The notes beneath the pieces are model-generated. The model was not told where the DNA came from. It saw nothing but the letters and a program-made list of their open reading frames with translations, and did not search any database. The translations under genes were made by a program, and so were the position numbers. DNA of 5,630 bases from Planctomycetaceae bacterium. Its GTDB lineage: Bacteria > Planctomycetota > Planctomycetia > Pirellulales > Pirellulaceae. Position 1 is the first letter of the stretch; each line of letters opens with the position of its first letter. The stretch lies in contig PADE01000133.1 in the NCBI GenBank assembly GCA_002702965.1, positions 19,729-25,358 on the forward strand, written 5' to 3'. Below, one piece after another: positions 1 to 5,630 of the stretch.

Positions 1-1395
1 CATCCGCAACTGCTGGACTGGCTGGCGGTGGAGTTTGTGCACCGCGACTGGAGTACCAAATGGCTGCATCGGTTGCTGGTCAGCTCCAGCGCCTGGCGCC
101 AACAGTCGCAGATCCGACCGTCCGCCGCCGCCGTCGATCCGCAGAACCGCCTGCTGTGGCGCGTGCCGCTGAAACGCTTGGACGCCGAGGCCGTACGTGA
201 TTCGCTGTTGGCGGTGGTCGGCGACCTGAATCTTCGCATGCTAGGCCCGGCGGTCGGTGTCAAGACCATGGCGGATGGCCAGGTGGTCACCGAGGACGCG
301 GCGGCCGGCAGACGGCGCAGCCTGTACTTGCTGCACCGCCGGTCGACACCGCTGACCATGCTGGAGACATTCGATGCCCCGCGGATCACTGTCAACTGTA
401 TCCAGCGGCGCACCTCGAACGTGGTTTCGCAGGCGCTGCTGATGCTCAACAGCCGGTTTGTCGATTCCTCGGCGGGTCGTCTGGCAGCACGCTTGGTCCG
501 CCAGACCCCGCACGCTCGCGAGCGGGTCGAACTGGCGTATCACCGGATCCTGGGCAGACCGCCGCAGCCGAGTGAGTTAGACCAGGCGCTCCGATTTCTC
601 GCGCAGCAGGCGACGCGTTACGCGGCCGATCCCGCGGTCGCGCCGCCGCCGCCGATCACTTCGGTCTTGGGGATGCATGCCAGCAAGGGGATCACCTTCG
701 ATCTGGCGGCCGTTCGCGCTGCCCATCCGGGCCGCCGCGTGGCGCGCTTCGAGGGAGTCGCCGCGCTCGGGCATTACCGGACGGGGGACGGTGACGCACA
801 CTGGTATGTTTTCGTGGACGGCGAGCAACGAGCCGGGGGACATCTGCTCAGCAATCGGTTTGCCGTGCTGCAGCTCGACTTGCCCGAAGGGGCTCGGTTC
901 CTGACGTTGGTCACCTCCTCCAACGGTACCATGAACACCGACTGGACGTTTTTTGGCAATCCGCGGTTGGTGCTCGAACAGGGAGATGCCTCGCAGCGAT
1001 TGGACCTGGCCGACGTCGTGGGTGGCGGCGACGGCACCGGCACAGGGAGTGCCATCGGCCTGGACCCCTGGAGCGGAGACGTTCTTCGCGACCAGGCCGA
1101 GGCCCGCAGCGGACGGGTCAACGAGGTTCACCCGGTGGCCCAGCGGCCACTGATCGATGCCGTGTTCGTGCCCCACGGCAGCGGTGATGGAAAGCGGGAA
1201 ATTCCGGTTTCGACGAGCGGACTGTTGGTGACCGGTATTTCGGCGGGCTCGGGGACCACGCATGCCCATATCTGGAACGGACACAACCGGGGCGTCAATG
1301 GTCTCAAGCGGGTCGACATTACTCGTCGCAACGGAGCCCTGGTCGATCTGTGTCTGGTGCTGCTCAACTCGGCGGAGTTTTTGTACGTTGATTGA
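1..1395 (+). CDS. DUF1553 (PSD1) domain protein, C-terminal part, with NPCBM-like insertion; 5' end outside the window
   Basis: The frame is open from base 1 (HPQLLDWLAVEFVHRDW...), so the GTG at 28 is not the true start and the gene is cut by the window edge. Bases 1-600 match the planctomycete DUF1553/PSD1 domain: HPxLLDWLA at the start, VDPQNRLLWR and RLDAEAVRDSLLAV at about 133-213, RRSLYL at 313-330, SQALLMLNSRFV at 427-462, and AYHRILGRPPQPSELDQAL at 535-591. Bases 655-975 resemble an NPCBM-type carbohydrate-binding fold (LGMHASKGITFDL, WYVFVDGE, GARFLTLVTSSNG, DWTFFGNPRL). Bases 1003-1323 hold a second module starting LADVVGGGDGTGTG. The last helix of PSD1 (LVDLCLVLLNSAEFLYVD) closes the protein at 1336-1392. 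In this family the missing N-terminal part usually carries cytochrome-c-like and DUF1549 domains, and the proteins are predicted to be exported. The biochemical function is unknown; a role in polysaccharide handling is only inferred. A DUF1501 gene follows on the same strand. Confidence 0.9.
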   Translation, partial: HPQLLDWLAVEFVHRDWSTKWLHRLLVSSSAWRQQSQIRPSAAAVDPQNRLLWRVPLKRLDAEAVRDSLLAVVGDLNLRMLGPAVGVKTMADGQVVTEDAAAGRRRSLYLLHRRSTPLTMLETFDAPRITVNCIQRRTSNVVSQALLMLNSRFVDSSAGRLAARLVRQTPHARERVELAYHRILGRPPQPSELDQALRFLAQQATRYAADPAVAPPPPITSVLGMHASKGITFDLAAVRAAHPGRRVARFEGVAALGHYRTGDGDAHWYVFVDGEQRAGGHLLSNRFAVLQLDLPEGARFLTLVTSSNGTMNTDWTFFGNPRLVLEQGDASQRLDLADVVGGGDGTGTGSAIGLDPWSGDVLRDQAEARSGRVNEVHPVAQRPLIDAVFVPHGSGDGKREIPVSTSGLLVTGISAGSGTTHAHIWNGHNRGVNGLKRVDITRRNGALVDLCLVLLNSAEFLYVD

Positions 1396-1474
1396 GGGAC
1401 TGGACTGATGGGCTGGGACCGATCGACTGGGCGCATGAAATCACAGCTACCAAGATCCACGAAAGAGACGATCC

Positions 1475-2890
1475 ATGTCCGCTGACACGCTTTTCCGACG
1501 GCAGTTCTTTTCCCGGATCGGCCAGGGCTTAGCGGGCGCGGCGCTGCTGGAATTGGAGGGTTTGGGTGCCGCGCGGGGAGCCGCCACGGACCGTCCTGGG
1601 GGCCACGGCCTGGCCCCCCAATCCGCCCATTTCGCGCCCCGCGCGAAGGCGGTGATCCAACTGTTTATGCACGGTGGGCCCAGTCAGATGGACCTGCTCG
1701 ATCCCAAGCCCGCGCTGGACAAGTACGACAGCCAAAACTTTCCCGGCGTCATCGATGTACAGCAGCCGGAACAGGCGGGTGGCATCCTGAAAAGTCCTTT
1801 CAAGTTCGCCCGCTACGGGCAGGCGGGGATCGACGTCAGCGAGATCATGCCGCACGTGGCAACCTGCGTCGATGACCTGTGTGTGATCCGCTCGATGTGG
1901 ACCGAGCACATTAACCACGAGCCGGCGCTGTGGATGATCCACACCGGCCGGACGATTCCCGGCCGGCCGGCGATCGGCTCCTGGGTGGTTTACGGCCTGG
2001 GTGCCGATACCCGCGAGTTACCGGCCTATGTGGTGCTCGATGATCCGCTCGGGTTGCCGGTCGACGGGATTCGCAACTGGTCGTCCGGGTGGCTACCGCC
2101 ACACTATCAGGGGACCCGTTTTCGCGCCCAGGGGACGCCCGTCTGGAATCTCATTCCGGATCGCAAGCTCAGCCCGGCGCTGGCCCAGGCGCGCCGCGAT
2201 CTGTTGACCCGACTGGACCGCGCGCACCGCGCCGCCCGCCCCGGTGAAAGCGAGCTGGACGCGCGGATCAACAGCTACGAACTGGCCGCCCGGATGCAAA
2301 TTTCGGCGACCGCTGCGCTGGATGTGTCCCGCGAGACGAAAGCCACCCAGGACCTGTACGGACTGGGTCAAAAGACGACCGATTCCTACGGCCGGCGATG
2401 CTTGCTGGCGCGGCGGCTGGTGGAACGGGGTGTCCGCTATGTGCAGTTGTTTATCAATGGCCAGATCTGGGACAACCACTCGGGACTGGAGGCCGGCCTG
2501 CGTTCCAGCTGCGCCCGCACCGATCAACCGGTGGCCGCCCTGCTGACCGATTTGAAACAGCGCGGACTGCTCGACGAAACGCTCGTGATCTGGGGTGGCG
2601 AATTTGGGCGGCTACCGATTTCTCAGTCCAAGAACGGTCGCGACCACAACCGGCAGGGCTTTACGATCTGGATGGCCGGCGGGGGTGTCAAGGCGGGACA
2701 CGTGCACGGCGCGAGCGACGAATTCGGTTACGCCGCCGCGCAGGATCGCGTCAGTGTGCCGGATTTTCACGCCACGGTGCTGCACCTGCTCGGTCTGGAT
2801 TACCAGCGGCTGAGTTTTGATCGCCACGGACTGGACGAACGGCTCACCGGGGTTCACGAACCGCAGGTGGTGCGCGGGATTCTGGCCTAG
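1475..2890 (+). CDS. DUF1501 family protein (alkaline phosphatase/sulfatase-like fold), probable Tat substrate
   Basis: This is a complete protein of 471 aa. The N-terminus FRRQFFSRIG (residues 7-16) followed by GLAGAALLEL looks like a twin-arginine signal, although acidic residues at 26 and 28 make the hydrophobic core short. DUF1501 hallmarks appear in order: LFMHGGPSQMDLLDPKP (63-79), EIMPHVA (123-129), MWTEHINHEPALWMIHTGR (141-159), WDNHSG (332-337), LVIWGGEFGRLP (370-381), NGRDHNRQGF (387-396) and DFHATVLHLLGLD (430-442). The Asp, His and Glu residues in the HGGPSQMD, WGGEFGR and GRDHN blocks are the expected metal or active-site positions by analogy with phosphatases and sulfatases; no substrate is established for the family. 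The start ATG at 1475 has a purine-rich GAAAGAGA at 1461-1468 as a modest ribosome binding site. The gene lies 79 bases after the DUF1553 gene, the usual planctomycete pairing, and is probably cotranscribed with it. The length is normal for the family and no key block is missing. Confidence 0.93.
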   Translation: MSADTLFRRQFFSRIGQGLAGAALLELEGLGAARGAATDRPGGHGLAPQSAHFAPRAKAVIQLFMHGGPSQMDLLDPKPALDKYDSQNFPGVIDVQQPEQAGGILKSPFKFARYGQAGIDVSEIMPHVATCVDDLCVIRSMWTEHINHEPALWMIHTGRTIPGRPAIGSWVVYGLGADTRELPAYVVLDDPLGLPVDGIRNWSSGWLPPHYQGTRFRAQGTPVWNLIPDRKLSPALAQARRDLLTRLDRAHRAARPGESELDARINSYELAARMQISATAALDVSRETKATQDLYGLGQKTTDSYGRRCLLARRLVERGVRYVQLFINGQIWDNHSGLEAGLRSSCARTDQPVAALLTDLKQRGLLDETLVIWGGEFGRLPISQSKNGRDHNRQGFTIWMAGGGVKAGHVHGASDEFGYAAAQDRVSVPDFHATVLHLLGLDYQRLSFDRHGLDERLTGVHEPQVVRGILA

Positions 2891-2900
2891 CCGAGATGGC

Positions 2901-2919
2901 GCGACCGGGCGGGGGTCGC
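2901..2919 (+). other. Small GC-rich hairpin just after the DUF1501 stop
   Basis: GCGACC (2901-2906) and GGTCGC (2914-2919) form a perfect 6-bp stem around a 7-base GGGCGGG loop, 10 bases after the DUF1501 stop. No T-tract follows, so it is not a canonical intrinsic terminator. It might protect the 3' end of the mRNA or be chance in GC-rich DNA. Confidence 0.3.
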
Positions 2920-2976
2920 CCAGCGCACGAGGCGTCATCGCTCAGCAGTAGATGGCCTGACCGAAGGCGGCCAGAC

Positions 2977-3009
2977 CGCCGCCAACCGTATTGGCTGGCG
3001 GCGTTTTTT
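2977..3009 (+). terminator. Rho-independent terminator of the DUF1553-DUF1501 unit
   Basis: CGCCGCCA (2977-2984) pairs perfectly with TGGCGGCG (2996-3003) over 8 bp, and six T residues (3004-3009) follow at once. This is the textbook intrinsic terminator layout. Inside the 11-base loop, GCCAA (2981-2985) and TTGGC (2991-2995) offer an alternative inner stem. It lies 86 bases after the DUF1501 stop and 110 bases before the MoaD-like start, so it most likely ends the left transcription unit. It could instead lie in the leader of the MoaD-like gene. Confidence 0.75.
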
Positions 3010-3020
3010 GCGATTCATCC

Positions 3021-3038
3021 GCTGCGGACAGCCGCGGC
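3021..3038 (+). other. Hairpin between the terminator and the MoaD-like gene
   Basis: GCTGCGG (3021-3027) pairs with CCGCGGC (3032-3038) over 7 bp with one U-G wobble, around an ACAG loop. It starts 12 bases after the T-tract. It may be part of the 5' leader of the MoaD-like gene. I do not recognise it as a known riboswitch, and the pairing could be chance at this GC content. Confidence 0.25.
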
Positions 3039-3118
3039 CCGTTGCAGGGATTCGGTGTAGCGCGCAGACTGGTTTGGGTACCGCGCGTGGCGGCGCATTC
3101 CGAGTGCCCGAGACGAAG

Positions 3119-3388
3119 ATGCAGATCAAGGTTCCCGAAGAATTGGCCCGCTATTGTGGCGGCCGCGAGGTATGGCAGCTCGAGGCGGCGACCTCGGCCG
3201 CCGCCATCGCGCAACTGGTGGACCGTTTTCCCGATCTCAAACAGCGCCTGTTGGGATCGGGTGGTCGCCTGATGGCTCACCTGATCGTGTTTCACAACGG
3301 TGCGGTGCTGGCCGTGCCGGAGCGCTCCCAGCGGGCGCTGGCGGCGACCGACGAACTGGAAATCATGTTCCTGGCATCGGGCGGTTAG
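3119..3388 (+). CDS. MoaD/ThiS-family small sulfur-carrier-like protein
   Basis: The 89-aa product has the size and shape of a MoaD/ThiS ubiquitin-like sulfur carrier: a first beta strand MQIKVP, then CGGREVWQLEAATSAAAIAQL and a helix ending DRFPDLKQRLLG (35-46), a strand region LMAHLIVFHNGAV (51-63), and the C-terminus ATDELEIMFLASGG (76-89). The terminal Gly-Gly (88-89) is the residue pair that is adenylated and thiocarboxylated by MoeB/ThiF-type enzymes, so the protein can in principle donate sulfur to a molybdopterin-type pterin. The frame is open back to about 3008. I chose ATG 3119 because the first beta strand begins there as in homologues; its purine-rich AGACGAAG lies directly against the ATG, which is poor spacing, and GTG 3104 is an alternative. 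The gene faces an AOR-family tungsto/molybdoenzyme gene tail to tail, which suggests a dedicated role in that cofactor. Other ThiS-type roles cannot be excluded. No ThiF/MoeB partner lies in the window. Confidence 0.8.
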   Translation: MQIKVPEELARYCGGREVWQLEAATSAAAIAQLVDRFPDLKQRLLGSGGRLMAHLIVFHNGAVLAVPERSQRALAATDELEIMFLASGG

Positions 3389-3408
3389 TCGGCCCCGACG
3401 GGGCTGAC
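3388..3408. terminator. Hairpin between the convergent MoaD-like and AOR genes, possible bidirectional terminator
   Basis: GTCGGCCCC (3388-3396) pairs with GGGGCTGAC (3400-3408) over 9 bp with one G-U wobble, around a GAC loop. It occupies almost exactly the space between the TAG at 3386-3388 and the reverse-strand TAA at 3410-3412. No T-tract is present on either side, so termination would be Rho-assisted or weak. The position suggests a shared transcript end for both genes. Confidence 0.5.
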
Positions 3409-3409
3409 A

Positions 3410-5293
3410 TTAGGCCAGCGCGGGTGCCGGTTGGGTACCCAAATCGTGTTCTTCCAACAGGCGATCGAATGTATCGATGACCTTCTGGTGCAGTTCCGCG
3501 AAGAACTCCTCGGTGTTGAAATGCGGCAGGTCGATCTCGGGGTACTCGCGGTGGGATTCGCTCGGCAGGCGGTAATCGTCAGGCGTCATCCCCTGCAACT
3601 TCTCCAGGCGATAGCCGCGCAAAAAGGTCCGCATGATCAAATCCCGCAGCGTGCCGGCATCGATCTCCAAACCGGTCAGGGCGGTCAGCGCGCTGGCCAT
3701 CTGGTCGTGGTTCAAGGTGGCGAACTTGCAGATGCCAATAATATCGTCGCGCAGCGGAATCAGCCCCTTGTCGGGGTTGGTGATCGCATCCACCCAGTAG
3801 TCCATGCCCGTTTCCCGCTCAAATAGGAGCAGCAGGAACGTCCGCATCGACATGTGCCCCCCGGCCAGCGCCCAGGGATATCCCGGATTGGTTTGCGGCA
3901 GATAGGCCGGTAGCTCGAGCCCCTTGCAATGCATGGCGTACGTCATCTCGCCGAGTTCGGTTGCCATCCGGTCGACACCCTGACCGAGCAACTCCAACCG
4001 CCCCTCGCCGATGTCGGTGATCGCTTTATGGGTGCTCTCAAAGTCTCCGTAAAAGGGGCCCTCGACCTGCGCCTGACCATCAGCCTTGTGGCGCTCGTTG
4101 AATTCCATGGCGTAGCTCAGCGTGGTCCCGCAGGAGATCGAATCGAGCCCCATTTCGTCGACCAGGGCCACCAGCGTGCAGGCCTGGTCGACATCAAAGA
4201 TGCCCAGGTTCGAGGCCAACAGATTCAACGGCTCGAAGTCCAGCTTGGCGCGGAATGTGCCCGCCTTGCCGTCCTCGCCGATGTCGTAGACATTTTTGTG
4301 GCACTTAATCCCGCAGCGATAGCAGGACTCGTCTTTGATTACATAATTGCCGGTTTCCTGTACATGCTGGCGGTACAGGGGGACCGAGGCTTCCGTTCCC
4401 GTGGGGGCAAAATTTCGCTCGGGAAGCGCGTGCTGATCGTTGAGCGCGACAAAATTGGCCCACGTTCCCCCCAGGCCGTCCGTCGCGTCGTCGCGGAACC
4501 GTGCGCTGCCTGGACCACGGGCCACCTCCTTGTTGAGTTCGGTGAAGTTGTCGGCCGACGCGGCGCGGGTATCCTTGATGTCCGCGACAATCGCCAGCAG
4601 ATTCTTGGAACCCATGATCCCGCCCATACCACCGCGGCCACAGAAACGGGGTTTGGGGTCGCCGCTTTTGAGCTGGTTTTCGGTCGACAACGCAATCGCC
4701 GCAAAGCGGGCCGATGCATAGTTTTCGCCCGCCGGACCGATCACCGCGTAGTGCGCGTTGGGGCTGTAGCGTTGGTGCAACGTCTGAATCTTGTCGTTAA
4801 CCAGCCGGCCCACCAGGAACTCGGCGTCTTCAAAGCGAAACTGAGGGGCGGCGGCAGGGTCGTCGGGGTCGGCCTGGATGTGCAGCAAGACCGGTTTAGC
4901 GCTGCGTCCGGTCATCACCATTTCGTCGATTCCCAGATAGCGGAGCTTGGTACCGAACTTACCGCTGCCCGCTGACCACATCGCAGATGGAAGTCCGCTG
5001 CGTGAACGCTTGAGGGGCGAATAGGCCAAGAAATAGGTCCGCAGGCCGGTCATAAACTGTGTCCCACTGAGGATCCCCAGCGTCATCAGCAGGACCGCTT
5101 GGGGGTCGTAGGCGTCGCGCACCGGATGCTGTTCCAAGCCTTTGAAACCGCGGGCGATCCCGCCCAGCACATCGTCTAGATCCTGGCAGCGAACCCGCTC
5201 GCTGCGGACGCTCGCCGCCGCCAGATCGATGTGGTACCGTGAAAACTCAAAATCATCCGGTTTCGCCGCAGCGCCGGGAACTTGGTCAATCAT
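3410..5293 (-). CDS. Aldehyde ferredoxin oxidoreductase (AOR) family tungsten/molybdenum enzyme
   Basis: The 627-aa product (numbered from the ATG at 5293) has AOR-family length and layout. The N-terminal domain shows RYHIDL (19-24), a divergent VLGGIARGF (42-50), SGTQFMTG, FGTKLRYLGID (113-123), IGPAGEN (185-191) and CGRGGMGGIMGSKNL (218-232). The [4Fe-4S] ligands are C324, C327 and C331 (CYRCGIKC) with C522 far downstream, spaced as in Pyrococcus AOR. Both DXXG pterin motifs are present: DEMGLD (379-384) and DIIGIC (517-522). KGLELPAYLP (457-466) is also typical. Family members oxidise aldehydes or related compounds using a bis-pterin W or Mo cofactor and ferredoxin or another acceptor; the substrate here cannot be told from sequence. 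No signal peptide is seen, so it is probably cytoplasmic. ATG 5293 is preferred over ATG 5314 (634 aa) because GGAG (5305-5302) lies 8 bases upstream. The MoaD-like gene converges on it. No ferredoxin-like subunit gene is in the window. Confidence 0.92.
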   Translation of the reverse strand: MIDQVPGAAAKPDDFEFSRYHIDLAAASVRSERVRCQDLDDVLGGIARGFKGLEQHPVRDAYDPQAVLLMTLGILSGTQFMTGLRTYFLAYSPLKRSRSGLPSAMWSAGSGKFGTKLRYLGIDEMVMTGRSAKPVLLHIQADPDDPAAAPQFRFEDAEFLVGRLVNDKIQTLHQRYSPNAHYAVIGPAGENYASARFAAIALSTENQLKSGDPKPRFCGRGGMGGIMGSKNLLAIVADIKDTRAASADNFTELNKEVARGPGSARFRDDATDGLGGTWANFVALNDQHALPERNFAPTGTEASVPLYRQHVQETGNYVIKDESCYRCGIKCHKNVYDIGEDGKAGTFRAKLDFEPLNLLASNLGIFDVDQACTLVALVDEMGLDSISCGTTLSYAMEFNERHKADGQAQVEGPFYGDFESTHKAITDIGEGRLELLGQGVDRMATELGEMTYAMHCKGLELPAYLPQTNPGYPWALAGGHMSMRTFLLLLFERETGMDYWVDAITNPDKGLIPLRDDIIGICKFATLNHDQMASALTALTGLEIDAGTLRDLIMRTFLRGYRLEKLQGMTPDDYRLPSESHREYPEIDLPHFNTEEFFAELHQKVIDTFDRLLEEHDLGTQPAPALA

Positions 5294-5301
5294 CAAGGGA
5301 G

Positions 5302-5305
5302 CTCC
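5302..5305 (-). promoter_or_regulatory. Shine-Dalgarno site that decides the AOR start
   Basis: On the minus strand GGAG stands 8 bases before the ATG at 5293-5291, an ideal spacing. The longer alternative start at 5314 has no comparable purine-rich site before it. Confidence 0.65.
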
Positions 5306-5348
5306 GCAAAGCATCTCGGGTTCGTCGTGTTGTGGTCATCAACCGCAC

Positions 5349-5354
5349 ATCATA
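5349..5354 (-). promoter_or_regulatory. Possible -10 element for the AOR gene
   Basis: On the minus strand TATGAT matches the sigma70 -10 consensus in five of six positions and lies 55 bases upstream of the chosen AOR start. No good -35 hexamer is found at 16-18 bases; the nearest candidate, TTGGTT at 5371-5366, is only 11 bases away. This is weak support. Confidence 0.22.
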
Positions 5355-5547
5355 CCCCCTGGGGCAACCAACACCACCGCCGGGGCACCGTGAGTGTGTC
5401 GAGCCCGGAAAACCCAGACACCTGGTCACCGCCGGCTGCTTGCGGTCCAATAGTGTTGCGAGAAAATCGACCTGGGATCGTGGAAACCTGTGACGGCTCA
5501 GACGAACGAGGAAGGCATAACCGCTGAGGCGCGTGGCAGCGAGTGAG

Positions 5548-5630
5548 ATGGAGAGAAATGAGATACCGAGTCGACACATTTGTCGACACATTTGTGAGGT
5601 GCAGGTGATGGGGCGCACGCTGGATTTGGG
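5548..5630 (+). CDS. Probable 5' end of a divergent gene, truncated by the window edge
   Basis: The frame is open from 5521 (just after a TAA at 5518-5520) to the window end. Two starts are plausible. ATG 5548 gives MERNEIPSRHICRHICEVQV followed by MGRTLDLG, and has only GAG at 5545-5547 directly against it. ATG 5608 gives MGRTLDLG and has AGGTG at 5597-5601 with a 6-base spacer, which is the better ribosome binding site. From the better start only seven complete codons lie in the window, so the product cannot be identified. If ATG 5608 is right, the 12-base tandem repeat at 5570-5593 is in the untranslated leader. The gene would diverge from the AOR gene. Confidence 0.35.
   Translation, partial: MERNEIPSRHICRHICEVQVMGRTLDL
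5570..5593 (+). repeat. Exact tandem duplication of a 12-base unit
   Basis: GTCGACACATTT occurs twice head to tail with no mismatch, and the next bases GTG only begin a third copy. The unit contains the palindrome GTCGAC; the junction creates TGTCGACA (5581-5588). The length is a multiple of three, so if the region is translated from 5548 the repeat adds four residues (RHIC) without a frameshift. It ends three bases before the AGGTG ribosome binding site of the candidate start at 5608. Confidence 0.85.
5597..5601 (+). promoter_or_regulatory. Candidate Shine-Dalgarno site for the start at 5608
   Basis: AGGTG, part of GAGGTG, lies 6 bases before ATG 5608. This supports 5608 over 5548 as the start of the truncated gene at the right edge. 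Confidence 0.4.

Larger units (their letters stand above)
5294..5547. other. Intergenic region between the AOR gene and a probable divergent gene
   Basis: No convincing gene is seen on either strand. Short open frames here read as low-complexity Arg/Pro/Ser-rich peptides without family resemblance and overlap one another. The stretch contains the AOR ribosome binding site, a weak -10 candidate and a small CCCC-CT-GGGG inverted repeat at 5355-5364. It probably holds the promoters of two divergent genes; I recognise no riboswitch or operator. Confidence 0.5.

Noticed and set aside
577..1284. A 235-codon open frame on the minus strand inside the DUF1553 gene.
   Set aside because: The product is Arg/Gly/Pro-rich and unlike any family I know, while the plus strand carries recognisable PSD1 and NPCBM-like motifs over the same bases.
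1396..1474. Repeated GACTGG/GACTGA-like words between the DUF1553 and DUF1501 genes.
   Set aside because: The copies are short and irregularly spaced, with no hairpin or promoter-like pair; nothing beyond local sequence bias is supported.
3008..3118. A longer form of the MoaD-like protein starting at TTG 3008.
   Set aside because: The start would lie inside the terminator T-tract, and the 37 extra residues are not MoaD-like; the fold begins at MQIKV from ATG 3119.
3431..3442. The perfect 12-base palindrome TTGGGTACCCAA near the 3' end of the AOR gene.
   Set aside because: It is inside coding sequence (part of Leu-Gly-Thr-Gln near the C-terminus), has no T-tract and no partner site, so it is most simply a chance palindrome.
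3929..4975. A 348-codon open frame on the plus strand, antisense to the AOR gene.
   Set aside because: Its translation shows no family resemblance, it has no evident ribosome binding site, and the opposite strand encodes a clear AOR. Long antisense frames are common in GC-rich genes.
5286..5618. Open frames on the minus strand (110 and 79 codons) upstream of the AOR gene.
   Set aside because: They read as Arg/Ser/Pro-rich peptides without domains, and one overlaps the AOR start; they fit translated non-coding DNA better.

Overview
The window (about 5.6 kb, clearly GC-rich) looks like bacterial chromosome from a member of the Planctomycetota, or less likely a close PVC relative. The main reason is the pair of genes on the left: the C-terminal part of a DUF1553 (PSD1) protein followed by a DUF1501 protein. 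Such pairs are a hallmark of planctomycete genomes and are usually present in many copies. No mobile element, CRISPR array, tRNA or rRNA gene was seen.

Layout. Positions 1-1395 (+) hold the 3' part of a DUF1553 gene that enters from the left edge. Near its C-terminus it carries an NPCBM-like carbohydrate-binding insertion and a second Gly/Asp-rich module. After 79 bases comes a complete DUF1501 gene (1475-2890, +), which encodes a protein of the alkaline phosphatase/sulfatase fold with a twin-arginine-like N-terminus. The two probably form one transcription unit, closed by a strong Rho-independent terminator at 2977-3009.

The right half concerns a tungsten or molybdenum enzyme. A small MoaD/ThiS-type protein (3119-3388, +) ending in Gly-Gly faces, tail to tail, a divergent aldehyde ferredoxin oxidoreductase (AOR) family gene (3410-5293, -). 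Only 21 bases separate their stop codons, and a perfectly placed hairpin fills that gap. The AOR keeps the CX2CX3C...C [4Fe-4S] ligands and both DXXG motifs expected for pterin binding, but its N-terminal domain differs from the usual consensus. MoaD-like proteins donate sulfur during pterin cofactor synthesis, so the two genes are plausibly functionally linked although they are transcribed towards each other.

The right end (5294-5630) is mostly non-coding upstream sequence for the AOR gene. In its last 80 or so bases the 5' end of a divergent gene seems to begin. This stretch contains an exact tandem duplication of a 12-base unit that would encode Arg-His-Ile-Cys twice if translated from the upstream start. 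The DUF1553/DUF1501 pair and the AOR/MoaD pair look like independent neighbours with no evident shared pathway.
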